Source: Apricaphanius iberus (taxonomy: Eukaryota; Chordata; Actinopteri; Cyprinodontiformes; Aphaniidae). Taken from it: a DNA stretch of 64,000 bases. The notes below the pieces were generated by a model. It saw only the letters and a list, made by a program, of their open reading frames with translations. It did no database searches and had not been told where the DNA came from. The DNA is taken from the NCBI GenBank assembly GCA_028564705.1, contig JAPXFQ010001673.1, positions 77,501-141,500 of the forward strand. Direction: 5' to 3'. Made by a program: the position numbers and the translations under genes. Positions 11,129-21,189 of this stretch are shown here, one piece after another (within the stretch, counting starts at the first letter, position 1; the number at the start of each line of letters is the position of its first letter).

Positions 11129-12726
11129 CACTCAACAAAAATATAAACCAACACCTTTGTTTCTGCTCCCATTTTTCATGAGATGGACTTAAAGATCTAA
11201 AATTCATTCCAGATACACAATATTACCATTTCTCTCAAACATTTTTCACAAATCAGTCTATATGTGTGATAGTGAGCACTTCTGCTTTGCTGAGATAATC
11301 CATCCCACCTCACAGGTGTGCCACATCAAGATGCTGATCTGACATCATGTTTAGTGCACAGATGTACCTTATACTGCCCACAATAAAAGGCCACCCTGGA
11401 ATGTGCAGTTTTCTTCTTTATTGGGGGTCTGGGGACTCAGAACCGGTCAGTATCTGGTGTGACCACCATTTGCCTCATGCAGTGCAACACATCTTCTTCG
11501 CATAGAGTTTATCAGATTGTCAATTGTGGCCTGTGGAATGTTGGTCCACTCCTCTTCAATGGCTGTGCGAAGTTGTTGGATATTAGTGGGAACTGGTACA
11601 CGCTGTCGTATACGCGGGTCAAGCACATCCCAAACATGCTCAATGGGTGACATGTCCGGTGAGTATGCTGGCCATGCAAGAACTGGGACATTTTCAGCTT
11701 CCATGGCAACATGGGGCCGTGCATTATCTTGCTGAAACATGAGCTGATGTTCATGGATATATGGCACAACAATGGCCTCAGGATCTCATCACGGTATCTC
11801 TGTGCATTCAAAATGCCATCAATAAAATGCACCTGTGTTCTTCGTCCATAACAGATGCCTGCCCATACCATAACCCCACCACCACCATGGGCCACTCCAT
11901 CCACAACATTGACATCAGCAAAGCGCTCACCCACACGACGCCACACACGCTGTCTGCCATCTGCCCTGAACAATGTAAACCGAAATTCATCCGTTAAGAG
12001 AACACCTCTCCAACGTGCCAGACGCCATCGAATGTGAGCATTTGCCCACTCAAGTCTGTTAAGGCAACGAGCTGGAGTCAGGTCAAGACCCCGATGAGGA
12101 CAACGAGCATGCAGTTGAGCTTCCTTGAGACGGTTTCTGACACTTTGTGCAGAAATTGTTTGGTTATGCAAACCAATTGTTTCAGCAGCTGTCTGAGTGG
12201 CTGGTCTCAGACGATCTTGGAGGTGAACCTGCTGGATGTGGAGGTCCTGGGCTGGTGTGGTTACACATGGTCTGCGGTTGTGAGGCCGGTTGGATGTACT
12301 GCCACATTCTCTGAAACGCCTTATGGTGGAGAAAAGAACATTCAATGCACGAGCAACAGATCTGGTTGACATTCCTGCTGTCAGCATGCCAATTGCACGC
12401 TCCCTCAATGCTTGTGGCATCTGTGGCATTTTGCTGTGAGACAAAACTGCACATTCCAGGGTGGCCTTTTATTGTGGGCAGTATAAGGTACACCTGTGCA
12501 CTAATCATGATGTCAGATCAGCATCTTGATGTGGCACACCTGTGAGGTGGGATGGATTATCTCAGCAAAGCAGAAGTGCTCACTATCACACATATAGACT
12601 GATTTGTGAACAATGTTCGAGAGAAATGGTAATATTGTGTATCTGGAATGAATTTTAGATCTTTAAGTCCATCTCATGAAAAATGGGAGCAGAAACAAAG
12701 GTGTTGGTTTATATTTTTGTTGAGTG
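11129..12726 (-). mobile_element. Tc1-type DNA transposon with 284-bp inverted repeats
   Basis: The ends begin CACTCAACAAAAATATAAACC and are flanked by TA on each side (11127-11128 and 12727-12728), the target duplication of Tc1/mariner elements. The inverted repeats run inward to about 11412 and 12443, so each arm is about 284 bp. The 1.6-kb length and one transposase gene on the minus strand fit an autonomous Tc1 layout, but the gene is broken. Confidence 0.9.
11447..12429 (-). pseudogene. Tc1 transposase (DD34E), one frameshift
   Basis: The product would cut and rejoin element ends at TA sites. The start is an ATG at 12429 (MPQMPQALRERAIGML). An N-terminal helix-turn-helix (GMSTRSVARALNV) is followed by a linker region like GRPR (NRRPCVTTPAQD), a second DNA-binding helix pair, and the catalytic domain: first Asp in LLTDEFRF, second Asp in MFQQDNARPHVA, Glu in SPDMSPIEHVWD. 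The stop is at 11447. Near 11775 the frame changes: the first part reads DEILRP and the second continues with PYIHEHQLMFQQDN in another frame, consistent with loss of one base in a run of C. Otherwise the domains and catalytic residues are all present. It is dead as it stands but only lightly damaged. Confidence 0.9.
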
Positions 12727-12843
12727 TATGAACAACAAGTTTGGTTTAAACTAGTGACATATTGATGAAATAACCAACATTTCTTAATGTTCTGATGAAC
12801 TGAGTGTATTAAGATGTGAAATCTCCTCATGGATGATTGTCTG

Positions 12844-13245
12844 TGAACTTTGTGTCCCACAGGTTTACCACAAAGACTTTAGTTTAAAGGACTTTAGTTT
12901 GTTATGATTCACGAACATAGTTTCTAGTGACCATAGGTCAGCCAAAAAAAAAAACATGTCCCTACTTTCCAAAGTTGCTGTTTCCGGGAATTAAATATTA
13001 TTGTAAATAGAAATTAACCAGAATTTGTTTTCAGAAAGTTTTTTTTTCTGAAAGAGCTACTTTGTGGCTTTTTTTGTCTGACCTGTTTTCATTAGAGACC
13101 CATTTTTAAAAACATGTTTTTTTAAATAACTTTGCGTGTCATAATACAAGGGAACATAAACCCTTCTATATCTTCTATTAAGATGTATTTTGTGATTAAC
13201 TTTAAATGAAAATCTTGGTGGTATACCTGTGGGACACAAAGTGCA
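12844..13245. repeat. Pair of 46-bp inverted repeats
   Basis: Arm one (12844-12889) includes TTTGTGTCCCACAGGTTTAC. Arm two (13200-13245), read in reverse complement, gives TTTGTGTCCCACAGGTATAC, and similarity continues for about 45 bases with a few mismatches. The arms are about 310 bases apart with AT-rich sequence between. This could be the ends of a decayed MITE or an inverted duplication. Confidence 0.65.
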
Positions 13246-13489
13246 CAGAGAATCAGCTCAAGCAAAATACTAAAACCAAGCTTAGCTTTCCTTGGCAGAG
13301 ACGGCCATGTTGCTGCAGTCCTGCAGTCGAAATGTACAGCATCTGTACCCAGCTGTGTGTGAAATGTCCATATGCCTCTGGTGATTTGTGATTTTTGAAC
13401 TTTTGACATGTGTATGTGCCAATCCCTAAAACAAGATAGTTGGTTATGTCCAATACAGTAGCTGGAGGGAGGAATGACACCTCCGAGCT
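13246..13489. other. No feature recognised
   Basis: Overlapping minus-strand frames here carry no domain that I recognise. Confidence 0.4.
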
Positions 13490-13755
13490 CCATTCATTTC
13501 CTTTGAGTACTTACTTAGTCTCTACGGACCCCAAAGCGCTTTAGACTACACTATTCATTCACCCATTCCCGCACATATGCACACACTGATGATGGCAAGC
13601 TACGTTGAAGCCAATGCTGCTCTGGGGCGCACTGACAAAGCGCAACCAGGCCCTCTGACCACCACTAGTAGGTAATAGGTGAAGTGTCTTGCCCAAGGAC
13701 ACAACGATCAAGACAGTCGGAGCTGGGGCTCGAACTGGCAACCCCTGGTTATAGC
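13490..13755 (-). mobile_element. SINE-like repeat with B-box-like end
   Basis: The stretch includes CCCCAAAGCGCTTTAGACTACACTATTCATTCACCCATT and later GGGCTCGAACTGGCAACCCC; the latter, read on the minus strand, is a B-box-like GTTCGAGCCCC. This is a common fish dispersed repeat, and a related copy lies at 62750-62985. It carries no coding frame. Confidence 0.55.
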
Positions 13756-13763
13756 CTTGTAGT

Positions 13764-14238
13764 TAGGGATGTTCGATATTATCGGCCTAAAGTCATTATC
13801 GGCCGATATTGGCATTAAAATGTAATATTGGAAATTATCGGTATCGGTTTTTATTTTTTAATAAGATGAGTTTTTCAAACCATACACATATTATATATTA
13901 AACTCTTCAGCTACTTCTTTTCTCTCTCAGAATGTAAAAAATATATGATAGATTTGAGGCTTAGTTTTTGAGAAAATTTTCCAGCTACTTTTGAAGACAA
14001 AATAAAAATGGCACCTTTTTCCATTGCCTAACTAAAATTCTAGTACTTGTTGCATTTTCTAAATTTTTAAAACTCAAGTATGCATGATACAAGATATTTC
14101 ATTGTAGTTACCTAAAAGGGTTTAGTAGTTTTTGTTTTTTTATGAGGGAGGGTCCCCACATATCGGTATCAGTTTATATCGGTATCAGAATATCGGTGTA
14201 TCGGACATCGGTAGAAAAGCCAATATCGAACATCCCCA
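13764..14238. mobile_element. hAT-type MITE with 8-bp target duplication
   Basis: The left end TAGGGATGTTCGATATTATC mirrors the right end CCAATATCGAACATCCCCA. The flanks carry the same eight bases, CTTGTAGT, at 13756-13763 and 14239-14246, the duplication length of hAT elements. The interior (475 bp in all) is AT-rich with repeated TATCGG blocks near both ends and no frame. A second, more decayed copy lies at 25262-25645. Confidence 0.85.
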
Positions 14239-14246
14239 CTTGTAGT

Positions 14247-15100
14247 CTTTGGGAAACTGCTATCTAATCTAAACCCATCATTCATCCAGAATGATAGAAA
14301 TTAATGATCACAAATGTTTAAATACTGCGATAACGATGTGTAGTGGGTAGTGGAATAATTATTGATTTTAGTTTATGGTGACTGCTGATGGAGATAAGGG
14401 AGGAGATTAAATAAATCCTGGAATTTAGCTTGCTCAGGAGCAGGCTAGCTCCACGGAATAAATCTTCATAGTAATTGATACCATTACATATCCTACTCCC
14501 CCCTATCCAGTTTTTCTGCAATCAGATCATGGATAAGTTGAGCCAGGATACCAGAGATATCCAAGATAACCAATATATGTGTTGATGAAGTGAGCACGGT
14601 GTTTGGTTTTAAATATGATATCTGATTTTGAAAAGATATTTAGATTTTGACAGAAAAGCCTGGGCTTTAGAGAGTGTAGTTAAGATTTTTGTTAAATTTG
14701 CAACTCAACCCCAAATCAACTTTATTTGGCTAATATACTGTATAAATGAGTGAGTAATAGTACTGTCTATATGTTTGTTATTATTTTTGCTATTTTTGTA
14801 TATTTTTGTAAAAGTATTGATTTTCTACCAAAAACCGTCAAGTGTTGCGACCTTCAACTGAGACAATTTATTGTGTAGAATGGTTATGCCAGTTTTATCT
14901 GTTGGATTCTCCAATAATAACATATCCGTAATCGACTGAACAGGAGAGTGGGGATTATTTGGATTATTATGTTTGATGCTATGCTGCTCTGGGTGGCTGC
15001 ATGTTGGTGTGGCTCTGTTAGCTACATATTGAATTTTGTTTTTTCCGACATTGCTTGCCCCCTTTTCTTAAGGAAGAATTGCATTTTTTGGTTGTAGCTT
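14247..15100. other. No gene recognised
   Basis: Sequence between the hAT MITE and the Rex1-type LINE. I see no domain, RNA gene or named repeat here. Confidence 0.45.
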
Positions 15101-15169
15101 TATGTCCTGTGAAGGTGGTGGGATTGTTGCTGTTGATTTTTCACTTTTTGCTCATTTGCTATGATGCGT

Positions 15170-16730
15170 AACCATTGCAAAAGGTGGTTTACAGCCGGGA
15201 GCAGCTGATTAACATTGCAAAAGCTGAAATAATACCTAATCTGAAGCCACAAATCCCTGGTGAGTGGAGAAGGGGGAGTAGTGGATGCAGAGCAGGAGTG
15301 CAAAGCAGACAGAGAAGGAGGAAATTCAAACCATCTCTTCCATCAATCATAATGGGAAAGGTGAGCTCACTAGCTGACAAGATGGATGAACTTCAAGCCC
15401 TGACAAGGACTCAGCCTGAGTATCAGGAATGCAGTGTTATGTGCTTCACTGAGACCTGGCTACAGGATTATATGCCTGACTCTAACTTCTCTCTGCCAGC
15501 CTTTCTGATTGTACGAGCAGATAGAGATCTGAAGAGGAGCAGGAAAAGAAAAGGTGGAGGAGTAGCAGTGCTTGTTAACAACAGATGGTGTCATTCAGGA
15601 CATGTTACTGTGAAATGTCGTCTCTGTAGCCCAGATATTGAACTCTTGGCAGTAAGCTTACGTCCATATTATTTACCAAGAGAGTTCACCAATGTTATTT
15701 TGGCAGTTGTTTATATTCCACCTTCAGCCGTTGCCGACCATGCATGTGATGTCATCAGTTCTGTTGTCGCTAAGCTAAAGACCCAGCACCCCAATTTGTG
15801 GCAATATCTGGTTATTTTAATCATGCGTCACTCTCTTCTACATTTCCAACATTTCAACAATTTGTCAGCTGCTCCACAAGAGAAAACAAGACCTTGGATT
15901 TGTTTTATGCAAATGTAAAGGATGCTTATGTGTCCAAACCAAGACCTCCTCTAGGACAATCAGATCATAACCTTTTTACTCTGTACACCTCAGACTTCCA
16001 GTATAAGACGGAGACCTGTCATCTGCAGAAATATTAAGACAACTCTGCAATTATTGGTTGTATCAGAGATGGAGAAGAATCTGCTTTGTGGTATAGTGTG
16101 GAAACAATCATCTTACCTTGAATGTGAACAAAACAAAAGAGATGATTGTAGATTTCAGAAGAAACAGGGAGACGTCAAAGATTGTTTCCATCATGGGAGA
16201 AGAAGTGGAGGGGGTTGAGGAGTACAGATACCTCAGCGGTCACCTGGAAAACAGACTGGACTGGAGAATCAACAGTGAAGCGTCTACAAAAAGGAACAGA
16301 GCAGACTGGACTTTTAGAGGAAGCTGAGGTCCTTCAAGGTTTGCAGCAAGATGCTCAGATCTTCTACAGTCTGTGGTGGAGAGTTTAATCTCTTTGTCCA
16401 TCATGTGTTGGGGTAGCAGCATCAGAGCCAGGGACTTAAAACGGCTCAACAACCTGATAAAGAAGGCTGGTTCTGTTCTGGTTCTGTTCTGGTGACGACT
16501 GCGGAACAACTGGAGACAATGATGCAAAGAAGGATTCTTCATAAAATTAAAAAGATCATGGACAACCCTGAGCATCCTCTTCATTAGACTGTCTTACAGC
16601 AACAGTGTATCTTCAGTCAGAGGCTTCTTCGGTTTCACTGCATCACAGACAACCACCCCTTGAAAAATGAATTAGTAATGAGCTGCAACAACACTTTATT
16701 TCCCTTTGGGATCAATAAAGTATGTTTAAA
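15170..16730 (+). pseudogene. Rex1-type LINE with most of the reverse transcriptase deleted
   Basis: The first part (15175-15918) gives VVYSREQLINIAK, then an APE-type endonuclease: SVMCFTETWLQDYMPDS, ADRDLKRSRKRKGGGVAVLV, VILAVVYIPPSA. A frame change near 15810 leads to GYFNHASL, an altered GDFNH box, and then LGQSDHNL (SDH box). At 16118 the frame resumes with LNVNKTKEMIVDFRRNR and EEVEGVEEYRYLSGHL, which is the C-terminal side of the reverse transcriptase, and 16400-16470 reads CWGSSIRARDLKRLNNLIKK. Roughly 350 codons with the catalytic ADD box are absent between 16037 and 16118. The end at about 16700 (CCCTTTGGGATCAATAAAGTAT) is the Rex1-style 3' end. It cannot transpose. Confidence 0.75.
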
Positions 16731-17105
16731 TTGAAATAATAAAAAAATCTATGAAATTGGAAAGGATTATTGTATACGAATCAGCAAACATATTATACCT
16801 GAAAGAAGCTGCAAACAGATTATTTTTTATAATGGGTCCCAGCAGTGGATTGGAGCATATGCCACCATGTTTTTTGAGTTGTCTCCATATTTTAAGGGTT
16901 ACTTGTGGAGTACCACAGGGTTCTGTTAGCATATATATGCTTCCAATTGGTAAAATAATTAGACAGCATGGAATGAATTTCCTCAGTTATGCTAATGATA
17001 CACAATTATATTTATCCATAAAACCTGATGAAACCAATCAGATAGGTAGAGTACAAGCATGTGTCGAACACATAAAAACCGGATGACTCTGAATTTTCTA
17101 CTTTT

Positions 17106-17215
17106 AAATTCAGACGGAAGCATGGTGGCGCAGCTGGTAGCACAGCTCACCTCACAGCTAGATGTGCTGGAGCTTATCCCAGCTATCAGGAGGCGTTAGG
17201 CAGGGTAATATGATG
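17106..17215 (+). repeat. SINE-like insertion in the L2 fragment
   Basis: GCATGGTGGCGCAGCTGGTAGCAC and CACCTCACAGCTAG are the opening of a dispersed fish repeat that carries an A-box-like motif. No end could be fixed. Confidence 0.4.
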
Positions 17216-17489
17216 CATTTCACGTTTTTTCGTTTTTAAACTTCACCCTGTCTGTAAGTAGGCTATTGTGTGTAAGTTGTGTGAAGTGTCAGTTTCGTGG
17301 CCGACACAAAGATGTCATTGTGCATTATTTCTGCTATTTGCGCTGTTCATAATTACGCTTTTACCGACATTGAAGTTTTCCATTTCCTGGTTTCACACGT
17401 GTCATTCAACAACCAATCACACTGCTGTCCGTTTATTTACTCATGCATAGGAAATTACGTTTTCCATAGCAACGGGACGTCACTTTTAG

Positions 17490-17636
17490 CTTACTTTTAG
17501 GGATTTTTCCTACGTAAAAGTAGCTCTTAGTGCGTTTGTGAATAGGTTTTAGACAACAACTCCTACGTAAGACCTTTTAGCGCGAGTTAGGAGTAACACC
17601 TAGCGGTAAGATAAGAGTCTTTGTGAATACGGCCCC
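17490..17636. mobile_element. MITE terminus (Harbinger-like)
   Basis: The stretch ends TCTTTGTGAATACGGCCCC, and its internal blocks (GTAAAAGTAGCTCTTAGTGC, AGCGCGAGTTAGGAGTAAC) resemble a fish MITE whose end reads GGGGCCGTATTCACAAAG. Only this end is recognised; the other was not found. Confidence 0.45.
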
Positions 17637-17864
17637 TGGTTTCTAAGATTTCTTTCCTTCACCTCCGGAATATTGCTAAAATTAGAAACATCCTGTCCAG
17701 GAGTGATGCAGAAAAACTAGTCCATGCATTTGTTACCTCAAGGCTAGACTACTGTAATTCCTTATTATCAGGAAGTCCACAAATGCAATTAAAATCCTTC
17801 AGTTGATCCAAAATGCTGCAGCAAGAGTTCTGATGAATATTAGAGATATCACATTGTGGTGGAT

Positions 17865-18560
17865 GGACCAGCACCCACCAAATAGGTGTTAGTATATCTT
17901 TTGTTTTTCTTTAAATTAAAACATTTCATTTGTTTACTTGATATAGGTTAAATGTAGTGCACACATTTGATTTGTCTTAAGTGAAAAACAGTTTATTTAT
18001 TTTGTTTGTCTTTGAGTCTCACCCCAGGTGCCCTCAATCCCACAATCACTGAAGGTTGGCCTGCTCTACTGGAGGGGACAACTGCAGGAGGAGCAGCCAA
18101 ACCTTTACATGGACTTTAGTTTTGTTTCCTTAAAGATTATGATTTAATTTCTTTATTAATTAGATTATTTTTTTTATTTAATAATTTGTTAGTTTAATGG
18201 TTTTCTTTGTTTCAACTTAGATTAGTAAATTGTTATTTTAGTTTATTTCTTCTCCCCCATGTGTCTAGTTTAGTCTTGTCCTTCTGCTTAAAACCTCCCT
18301 TGAGTGTGTCATATTGGGGGAAGAAGAATCCTTGTCAGGCCTGTCAGTTCTTTTTGTCTGTGTTTTATTTAGTTAACTTTAAGTTGGGTCCAAACTATTT
18401 TTGTCCCTCAACTCCTTTTTCAATGTTTGTTGGACTTTTTGTCCCTTTTTTCACAAAAGAAAAGAAAATATAAAAAAACAACTTGCAAGTCAAACCACCT
18501 TTGTCCTCTGACTAATTGTGAACCTTCACACACATTCTTACCCTCAAATATGGTCACGCA
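17865..18560. other. Unassigned, pyrimidine-rich
   Basis: T-rich sequence with CCCTCAATCCCACAATCACTG and a purine tract AAAAGAAAAGAAAATATAAAAAAAC at about 18457. It might be a repeat, but I could not name it. The plus-strand frame at 18207-18473 has no recognised domain. Confidence 0.35.
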
Positions 18561-18562
18561 CT

Positions 18563-18645
18563 CTGGGGGGTGACAGAAAGAACGAGATCGCGGATACAGG
18601 CGGCTGAATTGAGTTTCCTCTGCAGGGTGGCTGGGTTCTCCCTTA
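18563..18645 (+). pseudogene. Short Rex3 fragment
   Basis: The plus strand reads [20 protein letters not shown] then AGFSL, nearly the same as the corresponding part of the Rex3 at 4473-7652, in opposite orientation. Only 83 bases remain, and they end exactly at the TTA that flanks the Harbinger element. Confidence 0.85.
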
Positions 18646-18963
18646 GGGCGCTTTCACATGGTACGGGAGTCCGTACTCGGGTACGGTATTTGGTCAAAAT
18701 CCACTTATTTCGTACCATGTGAACACAGACTGTACCGTGCCAGGATACGGCCAGAGAGACCTGCCTTGGAGGTAGTATCCGAGTCCAGGTACGGGCGGCC
18801 ACGTACCATGTGAACACAACCCGTACTCTGGCCGTACTCAAGACAATAGACACGCTCTACACGGAGGTGACGACACCTCTTACAGGAAGTTACGGAATCG
18901 CTACGCGACCATAAAGAGACCAAAACAAGCTGTTCAAGCATCTCACAGCAACAAAGTTTGACG

Positions 18964-20293
18964 ATGACTTCAGCAAAAGGATCCATCTGGACTGATGAAG
19001 AGGTGGCAGTGTTACTGGACACGTGGGCGGAGGACAACGTTCAGAAACAATTAAACAGCACTCACAGAAATGCGGAGGTTTTCTCCAAAATCAGCCGCCA
19101 GTTAAATGAGCGTGGGTTCCACCGCAACTCAGAACAGTGTCGCGACAAAGTGAAGAAAGTGAGGCTGCAGTACCTCAAAGTTCGTGACAGGCTGGGAAGG
19201 TCGGGAAGCTCTGCGGACGAAAGGGAGAAGTACCCATGGTACGACATTGTCGACAGGACAATCGGCATGAAGCCATCCACACAGCCGGTTGTTTTGGAGT
19301 CCGACTCCTCCACGTCGACGTCCTCCTCGGCTACAGAGTTGGAAGGCAACCCGGTGGACAACGTACCTCCAAGTGGTGTGGAAAACGTGCCTCCAAATGG
19401 TAAGTCAATGATAAAATGCTAGATTATATTTACACATTAAAAGGTAGACCCCTGTGGTGAGTAGTCTTTTTCGCTGTGATAAGTTTTAAATGAACTTTCA
19501 CAGACGAAGCGAGACCTGTTGATCTATTACGGTGGCAAATGAATGTAGGCCTGAGTACCCGCTTCTATCATATAAACTCAACAGAAAAAGTTTGTTACAC
19601 AATTTACAATGCTTACACGTCTCTGTGGTGCTTTAACTGAGGGATTATTCAACTTTGTTTGAATAACCAAATGCTGGTTTTCCCCTATTACAGTAAGTCG
19701 TATGTGGCTTAGCTATACACCCCATGTCTAGCAGGATGAAATATATATAAATAAAAATTGTGTCATGTTGCTTGTTCCTCTATTAATTTCAGTTTGCTAT
19801 TTTTCTTTCAGACAGTGTGGCAGAGGTGAGCTATATGTCCCCAGCAAGCAGCAGAACCCCTAGCCGCAAAACGAAAAGTAGGACAGACCTCACAGAGCTT
19901 ATGTGCTCCTTCATTGAGACACAACAGCAGCAGTACAGACACTTTCTGGAACTGGAGGAGCAGAGGGAACAGCGTGACAGGGAGCACATGGAGAGCATGC
20001 TGCAGGAGCGGAGACGGGACCAGCAGGAGCACTTCAGGCTCCTAGAGAAGATGATGGACAAAATGTACAGTACTCCAGATGTTGCATCCCCTCCTCCGCA
20101 CCATTCATACATGGGATCCCCTCCTCCGCACCATTCATACATGGGATCCCCTCCTCCGCACCTGCGATCCTCTACTCCACACCCATCATACCTGCAATCC
20201 CCTCCTCTGCACCCATCATACCCAAGATCACCATCTCCAGCGCCAGATATCCACCCAAGCACCTCTGCAAATGGCCATTACTACAATCTGTAG
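18964..20293 (+). CDS. Harbinger Myb/SANT-like DNA-binding protein (two exons)
   Basis: The partner protein of Harbinger transposases is known to bind element ends and help nuclear import and target choice. The start is the ATG at 18964 (MTSAKGSIWTDEEVAVLLDT). Exon 1 (18964-19399) encodes a trihelix/SANT domain: W in IWTDEE, FSKISRQLNERGFHRNSEQC, KVKKVRLQYLKVRDR, then a Ser-rich acidic tail. The donor is GTAAGT at 19400 and the acceptor TTTCTTTCAG ending at 19811; the joined codon is GAC (phase 1). Exon 2 (19812-20293) has SRTPSRKTKSRTDLTELMCS, a Gln/Glu/Arg-rich coiled coil (about 60 residues) and a Pro/His/Ser/Tyr-rich C-terminus with 10-residue repeats. The total is about 305 residues with no damage seen. 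The intron is inferred from splice consensus and frame. Confidence 0.85.
20089..20235 (+). repeat. 30-bp tandem repeats coding SPPPHHSYMG
   Basis: Two near-exact 30-bp units (CCTCCTCCGCACCATTCATA) and three to four degraded ones lie in exon 2 of the Myb/SANT gene. The repeat keeps the reading frame and encodes a Pro/His/Tyr-rich tail. Confidence 0.85.
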
Positions 20294-20367
20294 TCCTGCA
20301 ATAGTTTTGCAATCCATTGACTAGACTTTTTCCCTCATTTGTCTCTCAAGTCATTTGAGAAACTGAC

Positions 20368-21118
20368 AATTTTTTACTTTTTTGTGTGAAGCCTAGTTTT
20401 GAAATTATTTACGCTTGTGTGTGCATGTTGTTTTAACTTATTTACATTAAAGTATTTCTTAAGTCACAACAGTTTTTTCATTGGTCGATGTTACACTATT
20501 TACTGTAACAGATTTTTTTAGAGTAAAATCATAATGGGCATGAGTGATTGAAGTCGAAAGACGATGAATTCTGCCAGAAAATACTCATTACAAACAGCAG
20601 CTTATTTTCATTGTAAAAAAGCAAACAAATAGTAACTACTCACTCTTAACTTTAGACCAACGGCTTGTAATAACAAATGTAAGTTCAATGTTACTCTAGG
20701 AGGTGTGCCAACATCAATGAGGGATAGCAGGCTTCAGGGGCTAAATTTACACACCGTTGGCATTTACTTTTTACTTTGGCGTGTGAAGCCCAATTTTCCC
20801 TTTTTCTTAACTCATTTTTTTTTATTCATTTGCTCAATGAAACAGAATTATTGAGAGTGGAAAAAGTCTAATTTACACACTGCGAGTTAGCAAGGAAGGC
20901 TCGGGTAAAAGGTGTGAACAATTTCTGTCCCAACTCATGTTAACAATTGGCATTAACCTTTTACTTTTTATGAAGCCTAATTTTCCCTTTTAAATTTGTT
21001 TTTACTGAATTACTAACATGAACATTTTCAGAAATCACAACATTCCACATCAGACTTAAAGTGAAACATTTAAAATTGTACATACCGCTTGTTAACAAGG
21101 AAGGCACAGGTAGAAAGG
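20368..21118. repeat. Degenerate about 190-200-bp repeats between the two Harbinger genes
   Basis: The block TTTTTACTTT..TGAAGCC..ATTTTCCC occurs at about 20368, 20758 and 20948. A second block, AGCAAGGAAGGCTCGGGTAAAAGG, at 20888 recurs as AACAAGGAAGGCACAGGTAGAAAGG at 21092. The spacings are about 190 and 204 bases. This is the convergent 3' region of the element. Confidence 0.6.
20446..20451 (+). promoter_or_regulatory. Poly(A) signal ATTAAA for the Myb/SANT gene
   Basis: ATTAAA lies 153 bases after the stop of the plus-strand gene. It is the common variant signal; use is inferred from position. Confidence 0.5.
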
Positions 21119-21132
21119 GAAACATTAAAGGG

Positions 21133-21138
21133 TTTATT
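21133..21138 (-). promoter_or_regulatory. Poly(A) signal AATAAA for the transposase gene
   Basis: TTTATT on the plus strand gives AATAAA on the minus strand, about 52 bases after the transposase stop at 21190. Confidence 0.6.
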
Positions 21139-21189
21139 CACAAAAGGGTTTCACACATTTACACAGTCAAAAGACTCACTCACAAAACA

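Larger units (their letters stand above)
11055..12803. repeat. Outer palindrome surrounding the Tc1 element
   Basis: The 72 bases left of the element (11055-11126) and the 75 bases right of it (12729-12803) are inverted copies of each other: TCAGTTCATCAGAACGTTAA on the left mirrors TTAATGTTCTGATGAACTGA on the right, and the match runs almost unbroken to the TA sites, with a 3-base indel beside the right TA. So the inverted repeat is about 70 bp longer than the transposon's own ends. Confidence 0.85.
16750..17860 (+). pseudogene. L2-type LINE reverse transcriptase fragments
   Basis: At 16900-17050 the plus strand gives VTCGVPQGSV, then YMLPIGKIIRQHGMNF and SYANDTQLYLSIKP, with catalytic YADD changed to YAND and a deletion between the two motifs. 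At 17640-17800 the same gene resumes (FFHLRNIAKIRNILSRSDAE, LVHAFVTSRLDYCNSLLSG), separated by an inserted repeat block. Stops follow. The combination is that of fish L2/Maui-type elements. Confidence 0.7.
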
